DNA of 64,000 bases from positions 4,029,631 to 4,093,630 of the forward strand of contig NC_134033.1 in the NCBI RefSeq assembly GCF_964204645.1. Direction: 5' to 3'. The notes beneath the pieces are model-generated. The model was not told where the DNA came from and did no database searches. It saw only the letters and a list, made by a program, of their open reading frames with translations. Numbering within the stretch: the first letter of the stretch is position 1; each line of letters opens with the position of its first letter. The DNA is from Tubulanus polymorphus. Taxonomy: Eukaryota; Nemertea; Palaeonemertea; Tubulaniformes; Tubulanidae. The position numbers were made by a program, and so were the translations under genes. Below, in pieces: positions 1 to 9,428 of this stretch.

Positions 1-555
1 TGTTGTGGAGTTGCCTTCGGTTCTCCAACAATGTTGTGGGGTTGAATTTCTCAACCAATTGTTGTGGGGGCCACGTTGCGTTCTCCCCTTGTGTTGTCGT
101 TGTTGGTTCCGATTAATCCGATAAGTGATATCCCTCTGACTCCGGAATAATAACAACTCTTCTCGTGGGTCTACGTTCTTTCTTTATTTTCCCGCACAAT
201 TCTTATTCCTTCCTACAGCTCGTATTTTTAGGCTTCTCCGCCACTCTCGCATCTCTCTCCCCCTTACTGTGCTGACCCTCTCTTTTAATCTTATTTCATG
301 TTACTCGTGACGTATACTTCTACATATGTTATACGTCACGAGTTTATTATACTTGTTTACTTCCTAGCCATACCAGAGCTCAAGGCTGCCGCTATAACCA
401 GCAACCCTACGCAGATACTCACGTCACTTTCACCTATCTTCTATTCAGTGTCTTGTGTGCGACGTAAGCATCTACGTAGTTTGTTTACTAACTTCAGCCA
501 CTGCCCTGAACTCTGGCTTCCCTCCCTCTATGCAAACTACTAATTTATCACCCCA
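1..555 (+). repeat. LTR-like repeat, copy A
   Basis: This copy begins TGTTGTGG and ends CACCCCA, so it has the TG...CA ends typical of long terminal repeats. Nearly the same sequence recurs at 41017-41569 and 44512-45053. It directly abuts the truncated receptor ORF on its right, with the same junction seen at 45053, so copies A and C were duplicated together with the receptor block. The left side is cut by the window edge, so it cannot be told whether an internal region precedes it. An 81-codon ORF inside looks incidental. Confidence 0.6.
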
Positions 556-1459
556 ATAGTATTCCATCAATTGTAGTGAGCAGTCCTGATTTATTATATA
601 CTTGAATTAACGGGTTAGAGATGTTCCAATCTGATATTTTGTAAACTTGCCAGAGTAGCTTCGACTTCAAACTACTTTCAATTTCAATACGTGCTTTGTT
701 AGTTTTAGTATAAAACGATGAAGGCGGATGTCCGGTTTGTTCTCGTATAAGAGCTATAGGTTCACTGGTGCTGTTCCATCCGTCGGAAATTTGAGGACGA
801 GTTTTCATCGGATCCACGCCTGGTCTTAATCTGAAATCTATCTGTATAAACGTTAAATTCATTGCAAACCCGTCTGGCATCCCGATCCATTCTAACAACA
901 ATTTACATCGGAGGGTAGAAATCATGAATTCATAACCTGTTTGAGTTGGTAATTCTTTTACTGCATGCTTGTGACATGTATATACAATTTTCAAGCGACT
1001 CTGTTCTTCAAACCGATATATGATGTTAACCCGACTACCTCGCGCTCCATCGACGTTACTCCTAAACAACAACGAAATCAAACCGTTACTGCGGATATCA
1101 AGTTGTTTTCTTCCGTTAGCGCAGAGTTTGTTGCCGGACTCACCGACTAGAAGGTAGTTTTCGTTACAGAATATCGACGGCTCGATGTCGTAGTAAACTT
1201 GAACGAGAAAACTTCCCGGTAAAGAGCTGTTGACGAACCAACGACATTCAACACCGCGCACTAACGACGGATAGTTCGGTGAAACGATGTAACCAGACGT
1301 AGAATCGACGGAGTATTGAGTGTTGTTACAAGACGAACTGACTGTAACAGACGCGGCTTCCTCGACAGAGTTTGCGCGATCAGCCCGCGTAAATATACAG
1401 TCTCCGCAAGCGATCAGTAAAACTACGAACAACGCTTTCATTCGCTGCATATTGAACAC
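548..1459 (-). CDS. LTR-truncated receptor 5' fragment: signal peptide plus CUB domain, 303 aa
   Basis: The ORF is a paralogue of exon 1 of the array receptors. It keeps the start (MFNMQR, with a better signal peptide from the second Met: MKALFVVLLIACGDC), the first CUB domain (about residues 43-150, with the SPNYPSL motif) and most of the CUB-like second half. Homology stops at TTIDGI, where the LTR-like repeat begins. The repeat supplies the last codons (LLG) and a TGA stop. No internal stop or frameshift is seen. The product would be a secreted soluble protein with no transmembrane segment. It could equally be a fragment that has not yet decayed. A near-identical second copy lies at 45046-45957. 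The missing donor site and downstream exons mean it cannot make the full receptor. Confidence 0.6.
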   Translation of the reverse strand: MFNMQRMKALFVVLLIACGDCIFTRADRANSVEEAASVTVSSSCNNTQYSVDSTSGYIVSPNYPSLVRGVECRWFVNSSLPGSFLVQVYYDIEPSIFCNENYLLVGESGNKLCANGRKQLDIRSNGLISLLFRSNVDGARGSRVNIIYRFEEQSRLKIVYTCHKHAVKELPTQTGYEFMISTLRCKLLLEWIGMPDGFAMNLTFIQIDFRLRPGVDPMKTRPQISDGWNSTSEPIALIREQTGHPPSSFYTKTNKARIEIESSLKSKLLWQVYKISDWNISNPLIQVYNKSGLLTTIDGILLG

Positions 1460-1992
1460 AATTCACGCTTCAAAACAAACACATTTCTAACTATTTCTAA
1501 GTTTGCGCGACATTTCTCATAAGAGTGGCTGCAAAGTAATGACGAATTCGCAAATGTTTAAAGTTGACGAATTAATTGAGTCCAATTATTTTGTATAAAA
1601 ACTCTCCCATCAAACTGGCGCCAGTCTCGTATTTGTAAAACTTTCATCTGTTCTCGGTTTCGCTGTAATTACCGCGGTTTCTAAATTTAGACGTGCTTCA
1701 ATATATCGTGTCTATAATCGTGTGCGATTATTTCGCTAAAAATATTTACTGTCGCTCCCGAACTGCGTTTTGATAACCGAACCAGTTTTTGATAATGTTC
1801 GATGATATTTTCTATATTAACTTCAGAATATTCTGCGTCTCTGTAAAAGACTTCGTCAATATCTGTTTTGACAATTCACACTCTACAGTCAATATAATAA
1901 CTGAGTTGTAGCTAGATGAAGAGTATGGATATCTGATTGTGGCGGGTAAGGTCTTGTTCTGTGCAGACTTTTTGAGGAAACAACTCAATCCA
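1460..1992 (-). promoter_or_regulatory. Conserved 5' flank of the truncated receptor gene
   Basis: The sequence upstream of the start codon is shared with the flanks at 10668, 22514 and 45958. It contains the 12-bp perfect palindrome ACTGGCGCCAGT at 1615-1626, about 155 bp before the start codon. Read on the minus strand, an AT-rich TTTTTATACAAAA stretch follows the palindrome on the gene side. Promoter or 5' UTR function is inferred from conservation and position only; no transcription start can be read. Confidence 0.4.
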
Positions 1993-2315
1993 AGTAAGAC
2001 GACGATGACAGCGGTAGAATAGAAACCGTGCTTATAACGAACCAACAAATACAGCAAATACCGATAACGTATTTCGGCGTTATAATCGGACTTCTAGAAA
2101 ACGGGTTGACGATATTTGAATATCTCTGACGCGTTAGAATTAAGAGAAAACTTAACAGTGGTAGAATAGAAACTGTGCTTATAACGAACCAACAAATACA
2201 GCAAATACCGATAACGTATTTCGGAGTTATAATTGGACTTGTAGAAAACGGGTTGACGATATTTGAATATCTCTAACGCGTTAGAATTAAGAGAAAAGTT
2301 AAAGTAGCCTATATT
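1993..2315 (-). pseudogene. Two tandem 7TM-coding shards (TM3/ICL2 to TM4)
   Basis: Two adjacent pieces (about 1993-2155 and 2158-2310) match the minus-strand coding sequence of exon 3 near 4866-5020, which covers the end of TM3, the QRYSNIVNPFSRS loop and TM4. The first begins at the codons for the Ser-run after TM4. Both are cut off before TM3 is complete and neither forms an ORF of its own. They look like leftovers of the unequal duplication that built the array. Confidence 0.65.
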
Positions 2316-2329
2316 TATTCATCTTGACT

Positions 2330-3151
2330 TGAATTCATAAATACAAATAACAGTATTTCCTGCTTGGCTGCTGCTGTTGCTGCTGTTGCTGGTGCTAAGA
2401 CAGTTCTAGCAAGTTACAGAGAATGGGTATTTGATTTATTGAATGGATTGCATATTTCCTATGATGATATCATCTTAATTCATTTTATTTGATGAAATCA
2501 ATTGCAAATAGTTCTAAGATTCGTGCTTGATTTCAGTGACAATTCGAGTTATAGACAATGGAAATGTAATTAACAGATTGTATTGCAAAGTGATTTTTCT
2601 GCTAATTCAATTTTGAAAGGATTTAATTTACTGTATAGAAATATCATTTTAACGAGGACTGTTAGAGAATATCTGATATTAAATCTACTTCATATATTAG
2701 TTAGGTTTCTGAAGTTAAGATACTAACAGGGCCAGTCTGGTATTATCTAGCCAGTGGTGGTCGTGTCCATTGAACCTCATTATGACAAACTCCGTTCATA
2801 TTGTGGCCTGTTCTTGTCCTCGATCTTTGAAATCATGTAATACGTGTTCGATTTGAATTGAACCAATTCTGATGATTCATTCGTAACATACGTTGAATTC
2901 ACTATACACGCGCATATATGTCCAGTCCTTATGTGAGGTTACGTAAGTGAAAAGGGAGATCTATAAGTTTTTTTCCACTAATTTAGAGACTAATTTGCGA
3001 AGTTGCCGAGGAATGCTTTCGACAATTCACATCTCGTGTAAAATTAGTCTACTTGACTCCCTATCTCTGGGATCTCACTCGGGCATCCAACCTAAACTTA
3101 AACATTGATTCTTCCAGTCGGAACTGAAATATGAAATTGTTGTTTTTCAGA
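2330..3151 (+). other. Intergenic stretch conserved between array blocks
   Basis: This stretch has no gene. It holds a short CTG-rich run (about 2366-2396) and an AT-rich stretch, then a conserved segment with CGCGCATATATGTCCAGTCC followed by GTGAGGTTACGTAAGTG (about 2908-2950). In the inverted copy near 36265 the last part reads as a clean GTGAGT donor, so it may be a first exon of the plus-strand module series. Confidence 0.35.
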
Positions 3152-3242
3152 TTAGCCATTCCTCACTCAGGACCTGATTGCTGCCAATACCAGACTCCAG
3201 GCTTTTCTAAAAAATCCATGATGCTTCACACATAAATTGGTG
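3152..3242 (+). ncRNA. Exon-like module A, block 1
   Basis: A TTGTTTTTCAG acceptor precedes the module and GTGAGTAG follows it. Inside is the recurring motif GGACCTGATTGCTGCCAAT. Equivalent modules with the same splice-like borders are at 15423-15539, 47647-47738 and 60120-60243. All three frames carry stops in at least some copies, so it is unlikely to code for protein. It may be a non-coding exon; transcription is not shown. Confidence 0.4.
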
Positions 3243-3344
3243 GTGAGTAGATTTGTGGGTTTTTGATAATGGATATAACAGATTACAATGTGCATGTATC
3301 GAGTCAAATTTAAAATTATTATTGAGATCAATACTGTTTTTCAG

Positions 3345-3498
3345 ATATGCTCTACTTCCTCGGGACCTGATTGCTGTCAGTGCGTGCTGGACTTAACCAA
3401 CAAGACGGGACATATTTTAGTGCTGTAACTTGGGTGTCAAATCTCCCAATGAAACGATAACTGATCGTTATAATCCATGAAGTTCCACTCATGAATTG
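3345..3498 (+). ncRNA. Exon-like module B, block 1
   Basis: The borders are CTGTTTTTCAG and GTGAGAAG. The module is 154 bp, exactly the length of its counterparts at 15641-15794 and 47840-47993. It carries the GGACCTGATTGCTGTCA motif and ends in CCACTCATGAATTG. The flanking introns diverge more than the borders. No long ORF is shared between copies. Confidence 0.4.
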
Positions 3499-3597
3499 GT
3501 GAGAAGACATTTTAATTCCAATTCTAAATGTCAAACTTAAGTTAGGTCGGATTCAAGCTGATTCAAGTCAAATTAAACACCTTAGTTGCTTTTTCAG

Positions 3598-3799
3598 AGA
3601 AGATCTTCCTGAGCAGGATCTGATTGTTGAATAAACCGACAAATACACTTTCCAGATTCCAGAACTTCCTCACTTCATCAGGACCTGATTGCACCAAGTG
3701 TGTGCCGACAAAAACAACCTGATCTGATAGAGGACTCATGTGAGCTGAATGATAAATCTCTTCGAGGAAAAGATAATCGAAAACTGCTCACATAAATCG
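3598..3799 (+). ncRNA. Exon-like module C, block 1
   Basis: The borders are TTGCTTTTTCAG and GTGAGTAG. The module holds two copies of the GGA(C/T)CTGATTG motif (near 3618 and 3681). It corresponds to 15891-16105 and 60595-60789, and to the LINE-interrupted copy 48093-50480. It has no conserved reading frame. Confidence 0.4.
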
Positions 3800-4407
3800 G
3801 TGAGTAGAAATTATAAATTATTTCTCTCTAGGAAACTGAGGTTAGGTTTAATCTTAGGGTATTTCGTGTTCACTCACGCGTGACGAGGGTTGATATACAA
3901 ACTACCATCGTCACTAATTGAATCATCCAAGAGAACTTCAAATATTTGTTTTTTTAAATGATGCCCTTTCGCCATTTTCTCGGGACATGTTTGCTACCGT
4001 TTCGATTAAACCAACCCAAATCGCGACCGGAAGACTCAAACTCTTCCGGAATAAACTAAGGAGCTCAACACGTCACATGGATCATGGCGAGTAGACATTT
4101 TGTGGAGTCGAAATATCTAATCACCATGATTTAATTTCAATACACTGCAGAGCTGTATGATATTGTATAAAAACTTATGTTTCAAAAAATGAGCGAAAAT
4201 TTATCGCAACAATGAGGACCTCGACGGACCGCCACGAAATGACAACTAGAAACTGGAAACTTCTTTATTGTGAATGACACAATAAAAAAATTAAACTAAT
4301 TCGGTCATGCGATTTCAAACGAACTCAACTAAGTTTTAGGATTTCGAGTTTCAACCCCAATTTATAGATAGGCAAACATTATACAGGGACTCTTGTCAAA
4401 CTGTTGT
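3800..4407. other. Intergenic; degenerate module D and receptor 3' flank
   Basis: A fourth, divergent copy of the module motif (CTCGGGACATGTTTGCTACC, near 3978) lies in about 3950-4087. Its borders lack the AG and GT seen in A-C (it ends GCGAGTAG), so splicing there is doubtful. The rest is the 3' flank of receptor unit 1. AATAAA on the minus strand cannot be placed with confidence. No gene is seen. Confidence 0.3.
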
Positions 4408-7400
4408 TTATTTACTGGATGTCGTCAATCCTAGTCGTCGTTTATTGCGTTCACGAATAGATTTCATATCGATAGTAAGTATTGTATAAAGAAGCGGATT
4501 CAGAGACGAGTTGATCGGTAAAAATAGAACGGCCAGCCAAGCGGCCATCTGGTTCGGTATCTCGACCGAAAATACGGCGCAAAACTGAACGATTATTATC
4601 GGTAGCCAGCAAAATAAATTACAAAGATTGATTACTAAACTCCTTCGAGCTAAAACCAGTTCGGTAGGATCGGCTCTACCCGAGCCCGACCTACTTCCAG
4701 ATACGAGTCTATACATCTGAGCGTACGTCGTCATTATCGTAGCCAATATGGCCGCATTAAACAAGGCAAAAATAGCGAATGAATAGTGCCAGCCATCGAC
4801 GTCGATCGTCAGTAAATTCATAGGCAAACAAACTCCGGTTGTACCGTAAAAATTGTCTCCGAAGTAAGACGACGATGACAGCGGTAGAATAGAAACTGTG
4901 CTTATAACGAGCCAACAAAAGCAGCAAATACCGATAACGTATTTCGGAGTTATAATCGGACTTCTAGAAAATGGGTTGACGATATTTGAATATCTCTGAC
5001 GCGTTAGAATTAAGAGAAAAGTCAAGGAACCTTCGCACGAAACGGTGACAATAACCCCGGCGAGACGACATAATGAGCTATCCGTCCAGGTTTCAGAATT
5101 CAGATAATAAACGCCTTTGAACACGTGGTCAGCTCCTGCGATCAGAAACAAATAGACCGACATCAGAATATCACAACCGGCAATATTTATGATGAGGATA
5201 TCTGAAGATGTGTTACGTGTTCCTGAGGATTCCATCCGCAAAGCTTGAACGCGAAATACAATAACGATACTGTTAGCGAAAAAACTGAAAGATGCGATCA
5301 TCCAGATGATGGCTCTCAGTACAGCGTTACCCATCAGGTCAGAGCAGGTCGAAAATTGATCAGCTTCGGGAAGACATCGGTCAACATTCGGTGCCATGCA
5401 GCAAAATTTGAAAGCATCCGAAGCGAGGTATTTCAATGACGTAAGATCGCCAAGGACGTTTCTTTGTACGGATATTATTTCAAAATTGTTGACAAGGTCT
5501 AGAATTTCAAGTCGAGCCAATCCAGAAAATGCATAGCTAGAAATATAATGGATTCTGTTACTGCTGATATTTAACGACTGTAATGCGGATAAACCTTTAA
5601 ATACATTTTCACCGAGAACCGATATAGAAAGTCCGTGAAGATCGAGAACAGTAAGTGACGTCAGACCTCGAAAACTACCGTCTTCTAAATGTTGGAGTGG
5701 ATTTCCGATAAGAAATAGTTCTTTTAAAACGACCAAACCTACGAATGTATTAGCAGATAATGATGTAATGCGGTTGTGTGTAAGGTCTAATGCGTATAGA
5801 TTATTTAGATTAGAAAACGCGTTTGGAACGATGTAAGACAAATTATTGCACGAAATATCGAGAAAACGAAGATAAATGAAAGAGTTGAACGTCGACTCGT
5901 TAAATACGACTCGGTTATTCGACAGAATCAAAACCCGAGTTGATTCTATAAAACGACCAGTAATATCTGATAAAAGGAGATTTTCACAATCGATGAAATG
6001 ACCCCGGCAATTACAACGTTCAGGACACGTGACCTTACAGTATGACTCGTCATCTGAGTTATGTTTACAATTTACGACTCCGTCGCAAACTTCAGATTGC
6101 GGAATACATCGGTTTTCCTGGCCACATTTAAACATTCCCGGACACGACCAAGTCTCGCAGTTTCGTTCATCTTCAGAATTAGGACAATCGGATCGACCGT
6201 CACAAACGTGTCTGATCGGTATACAGTAAGATGCCGGACATTTTACAGTACCAGCCGCGCATTCGAAGTCATTACACGCGAGTATATGTTCAAGATTTCT
6301 ACATACCGGGAAACCAATCGGCATCCTTTCTAAAATACACCTTTCGTGTCGGGAATAACAGCGAGGAGAATTGAACGAACATCTTTGTTCATCCGATTCC
6401 TTACACAGATCTGTGAAACGAGTCGAACATTGATTGTCATTATTACAGTAAACCTCGGGATTCACTGTCATATTAGTGACCAATTCGTCTTCTTCGAGAC
6501 TTCCGCTACAATCCACGGCACCATCCCGATACATCTGAGAACTAATACATTCACCGTCCGCGCACGAGAACCCCTGACAAAGTTCGCCAGTGCATCCGAT
6601 TTCATCGGAGCCGTCTTTACAGTTGGCTAGTCCGTCACATCGTTTATAACTATCGATGCATTGGTGATTGGAACAGCGATATCGCGTAGATAAACACGGT
6701 GGATGATAGCACGAGTTCTCATCCGAGCCATCGACGCAATCTCTCATAAAGTCACAGAAACCGCTTATCGATATAACCTGTCCATCGTTACAGCGGAACT
6801 GACTGTGTAAATTGATATCCGTACAATCGAGTTCATCTTCACCGTGTTGACAGTCGTGTCTGGTATCACATACGCGATGGTCGCTGATACATCTTTGATC
6901 GTTACATTCAAACTGCCACGATTTACAACCGCTTATAGAAGCTGACTCTTCACCAGTTACATTATAGGTACATAACACGGAATGCGCTTTATCTTTTGTA
7001 TTATCGAAAGGTTTCAATAACCATTTAAGCGATTGAATATAAGTAATTTCATTTTTGGTCACCAGTGGTTTGATAACTTTAAATGCGTCGCGGTCCATTG
7101 TCAGTATAGCGCCATATTGATGGCGATATTGAAATTTGTTGATCAAATTTTTCATATCACTTTCTATATTTAAGTTGATTCTTACTATTTCGGCGCGGAT
7201 GCTGTGACACATTTCTCTGGCACTCCGAATATTCAAACCTCGATTGTTTTTCCAGTCGGTTAATATTTGATAACATTGTCCAGAATTAGTTACCCAACCT
7301 CTTGGACAGGTTGAATTAATTAAAGTAACATCGGGATTCATTTGATCTATGGTTTTATTTAGTTCTGTATTTGTTGAATTGTTCGCATCGTTTATCGTTG

Positions 7401-7677
7401 AATTGTGTTTGTTTTTGATGTCGATTCTCTCAGATTCACAAATGAATGTCGTGTGCGTCTCCTCGATTTGACACGGGAATCGAACCCAGTTCGCTGATCC
7501 TCGTGGATTATTCAGTATCATCGCCGTACACGGCATATTGACGTCATTTATCGGTTGTTTTCTTAGCGGAGATATCAATCCTCGAATAACTTCTGGTATC
7601 GTTTCATTAATAACAGGTTTATACCACTCTGCGTAGCTCAATGGTTTACCGTCAGTCCACGTGTAATAACCATCATT
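4408..7677 (-). CDS. Receptor unit 1, exon 3: lectin end, LDLa repeats, LRRs and 7TM domain
   Basis: The exon starts after a CACGAAACAG acceptor with NDGYYTW, which completes the lectin domain begun in exon 2, and ends with TTSSK and a stop. It encodes 1,089 residues. In exon numbering these are: lectin tail 1-80 (two Cys and a FICE ending); second, weaker lectin-like module about 124-237; LDLa repeats about 251-362 plus a degenerate one to 391; a Cys-rich linker; LDLa again 480-547 (CDGxxDCxxxxDE pattern); LRR N-cap CPERCNCRG; LRRs about 570-750; Cys-rich hinge; seven helices about 786-1065. TM2 has the CDxLMSVYL pattern of leucine-rich-repeat receptors. The usual E/DRY is QRY, and NPLLY is kept in TM7. 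The whole series resembles the GRL101 class of orphan receptors, with CUB and lectin modules added in front. Signalling through G proteins is inferred from family. Confidence 0.85.
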   Translation of the reverse strand, partial: NDGYYTWTDGKPLSYAEWYKPVINETIPEVIRGLISPLRKQPINDVNMPCTAMILNNPRGSANWVRFPCQIEETHTTFICESERIDIKNKHNSTINDANNSTNTELNKTIDQMNPDVTLINSTCPRGWVTNSGQCYQILTDWKNNRGLNIRSAREMCHSIRAEIVRINLNIESDMKNLINKFQYRHQYGAILTMDRDAFKVIKPLVTKNEITYIQSLKWLLKPFDNTKDKAHSVLCTYNVTGEESASISGCKSWQFECNDQRCISDHRVCDTRHDCQHGEDELDCTDINLHSQFRCNDGQVISISGFCDFMRDCVDGSDENSCYHPPCLSTRYRCSNHQCIDSYKRCDGLANCKDGSDEIGCTGELCQGFSCADGECISSQMYRDGAVDCSGSLEEDELVTNMTVNPEVYCNNDNQCSTRFTDLCKESDEQRCSFNSPRCYSRHERCILERMPIGFPVCRNLEHILACNDFECAAGTVKCPASYCIPIRHVCDGRSDCPNSEDERNCETWSCPGMFKCGQENRCIPQSEVCDGVVNCKHNSDDESYCKVTCPERCNCRGHFIDCENLLLSDITGRFIESTRVLILSNNRVVFNESTFNSFIYLRFLDISCNNLSYIVPNAFSNLNNLYALDLTHNRITSLSANTFVGLVVLKELFLIGNPLQHLEDGSFRGLTSLTVLDLHGLSISVLGENVFKGLSALQSLNISSNRIHYISSYAFSGLARLEILDLVNNFEIISVQRNVLGDLTSLKYLASDAFKFCCMAPNVDRCLPEADQFSTCSDLMGNAVLRAIIWMIASFSFFANSIVIVFRVQALRMESSGTRNTSSDILIINIAGCDILMSVYLFLIAGADHVFKGVYYLNSETWTDSSLCRLAGVIVTVSCEGSLTFLLILTRQRYSNIVNPFSRSPIITPKYVIGICCFCWLVISTVSILPLSSSSYFGDNFYGTTGVCLPMNLLTIDVDGWHYSFAIFALFNAAILATIMTTYAQMYRLVSGSRSGSGRADPTELVLARRSLVINLCNLFCWLPIIIVQFCAVFSVEIPNQMAAWLAVLFLPINSSLNPLLYTILTIDMKSIRERNKRRLGLTTSSK

Positions 7678-7759
7678 CTGTTTCGTGAAGAAAATGAAAT
7701 ATATTATAATCTTTAAAAATCATCCTATTCTAATTCATATTTGTATACATTATTCTTAC
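7678..7759 (-). other. Unit 1 intron 2 (82 bp)
   Basis: This is a short phase-0 intron, GTAAGAATA...CACGAAACAG. It cuts the lectin domain between GLKWK and NDGYYTW. The corresponding introns of units 2 and 3 are 81 bp. Confidence 0.75.
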
Positions 7760-9112
7760 CTTCCATTTCAATCCAATCATGATTATGAGTGCTTTTAATG
7801 AGTACGCCATTCGGAGAAGTTCTGCCGCGAATAATCTTTTGATGGAAATCATTTCCTGTTCTGAGTTGATACTGAGTAGATGTCCCTCGTACTTCTGTCT
7901 ACAGTATATTTCAGCGTTCTCCCAATTCAGACGTTCATCTCTGATGAATTTGATGCAGGAAATTTCGGAATCCAGAAATCCTTGTTTACAGTAGAAATCA
8001 TCGAAATGTTTAATCGGTAACGACTCTTGTAAAGTGTATTGTATTTGAAAGGTTGGGATATTATTCCTTACTTCAAAACGCAGAGTATTATCCGTTAAAG
8101 TATAAAAAATAAGTCCACGAACCGCGTTATTTTCACATATTAAAGTTTCGTGTTGGGTCCTAATAATTTTGAACAGTTTTCCATTTTGGAAGAGGGAGTA
8201 CTTTATCAGCTGTATAAAAATGATTGGATCATTCCCGCGTATGTTGTTTGTTTCACATGAAACTGATCCAATAAATTTGACAATAAATCTGTAATATTGA
8301 AATATATTTTGTTCTAAAGGGTTTTCAAATTTATATGAAATAGATTCTGATGTAAGTCCTGCCCGACCTGGATAGTTCGGTGACTGCACGAGTCCACATT
8401 TATCTTTAGTAGTAACTGGAAGACGGGAACCGGCAAATCCAAAACTATGCGCTTTTTTCACTCCTAGACATTCACGACGTAGTTTTAATATTAGTGGATA
8501 CTGCCAGAACCAAAACCCATCACCTGTGAAATCTACAGTGTTTAATACGAGACTGTTATTAAGAAACTGATTACTCAAACTCAGAAACTGATCACATAAT
8601 AATGTCATCTTGAGAAAACATCGGTCAATTTGATATTCGTGTTCTGATAATATGTGAATACTTTTCAAGCGAAGGCGTCGATTTTCAGGTGTAATCACGA
8701 GACATTGTGACGTCATATTGATCTGACGTTCTTCTTCCTGTAGAACATAACCATCACAATCAGTAGGAGCAAATCTAAGAATTGAGTTGCCGGTGTAACC
8801 AACTGTTAACTGATTGTTATAGTAATAAGCGTATGCTACTACAGTAACCGGTCCACCTGATGTAATCAAGCTGACGACAGATCGACCGTAGTATGAACCA
8901 GGACAATACGGACCATAGCGTCTAGCAGTGAAATTACTTCCATCAAATATATAAAAACCAGCTCGATCACAGTTTTCTGATAGCACTGTTAGTGTCAACT
9001 GTTCTTCATAGATGTTCACTTTCCAGTTTAGTTGTAATGTAGTTACACGATACAATGTATTCTTTGATCTCGGGAACAATCGATTAGCTGATATTGAGTT
9101 TCTGGATAAATG
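7760..9112 (-). CDS. Receptor unit 1, exon 2: CUB-like modules and first half of C-type lectin
   Basis: The exon begins after TATATTTCAG with HLSRNS and ends GLKWK before GTAAGA, giving 451 codons in phase 0 at both ends. Residues about 15-115 form a CUB-like module (GFYIFDGSNF, then a YGPYCPG turn). A Cys-poor segment follows, then a clear CUB start (KCGLVQSPNYPGRAG) at about 235. From about 370 the C-type lectin begins (CIKFIRDERLNWENAEIYC). Residues about 101-112 (the GYTGNSILRF region, roughly 8770-8812) differ in length and sequence from units 2 and 3. It joins exon 1 across a 316-bp intron. Confidence 0.8.
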
Positions 9113-9428
9113 CTGAAATATAAGAGAATTGATTACAACATTGAACGTTTACAATACAACAATTTCAAACTCTGTACGACCTCGATATATTGATAATAGT
9201 TCAAAATGTTGCAATCAAATCTTAACTTAAATTCTTCCACAAATCATCATAATTACTCTGCGTAAACAACAAGTGCGTCCAACTATATTGAAATTTGGAT
9301 CACACATAACGTTGTTATTCCAAGTTTCTCGGCAATGTTTCCCTGGTCAAAATCGCCATCAAAATCATAGATAATTACCATAATTCTATTACATGAACAT
9401 AATTTACAAATCATTGTTATACACTTAC
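9113..9428 (-). other. Unit 1 intron 1 (316 bp)
   Basis: This phase-0 intron runs from GTAAGTGTA to CTTATATTTCAG. It is longer than the unit 2 copy (290 bp). Nothing else is recognisable inside. Confidence 0.7.

Noticed and set aside
5245-6630. Plus-strand ORFs of 60-94 codons inside exon 3, repeated in every receptor copy
   Set aside because: They recur only because the receptor coding sequence on the other strand is conserved; they have no motifs of their own.
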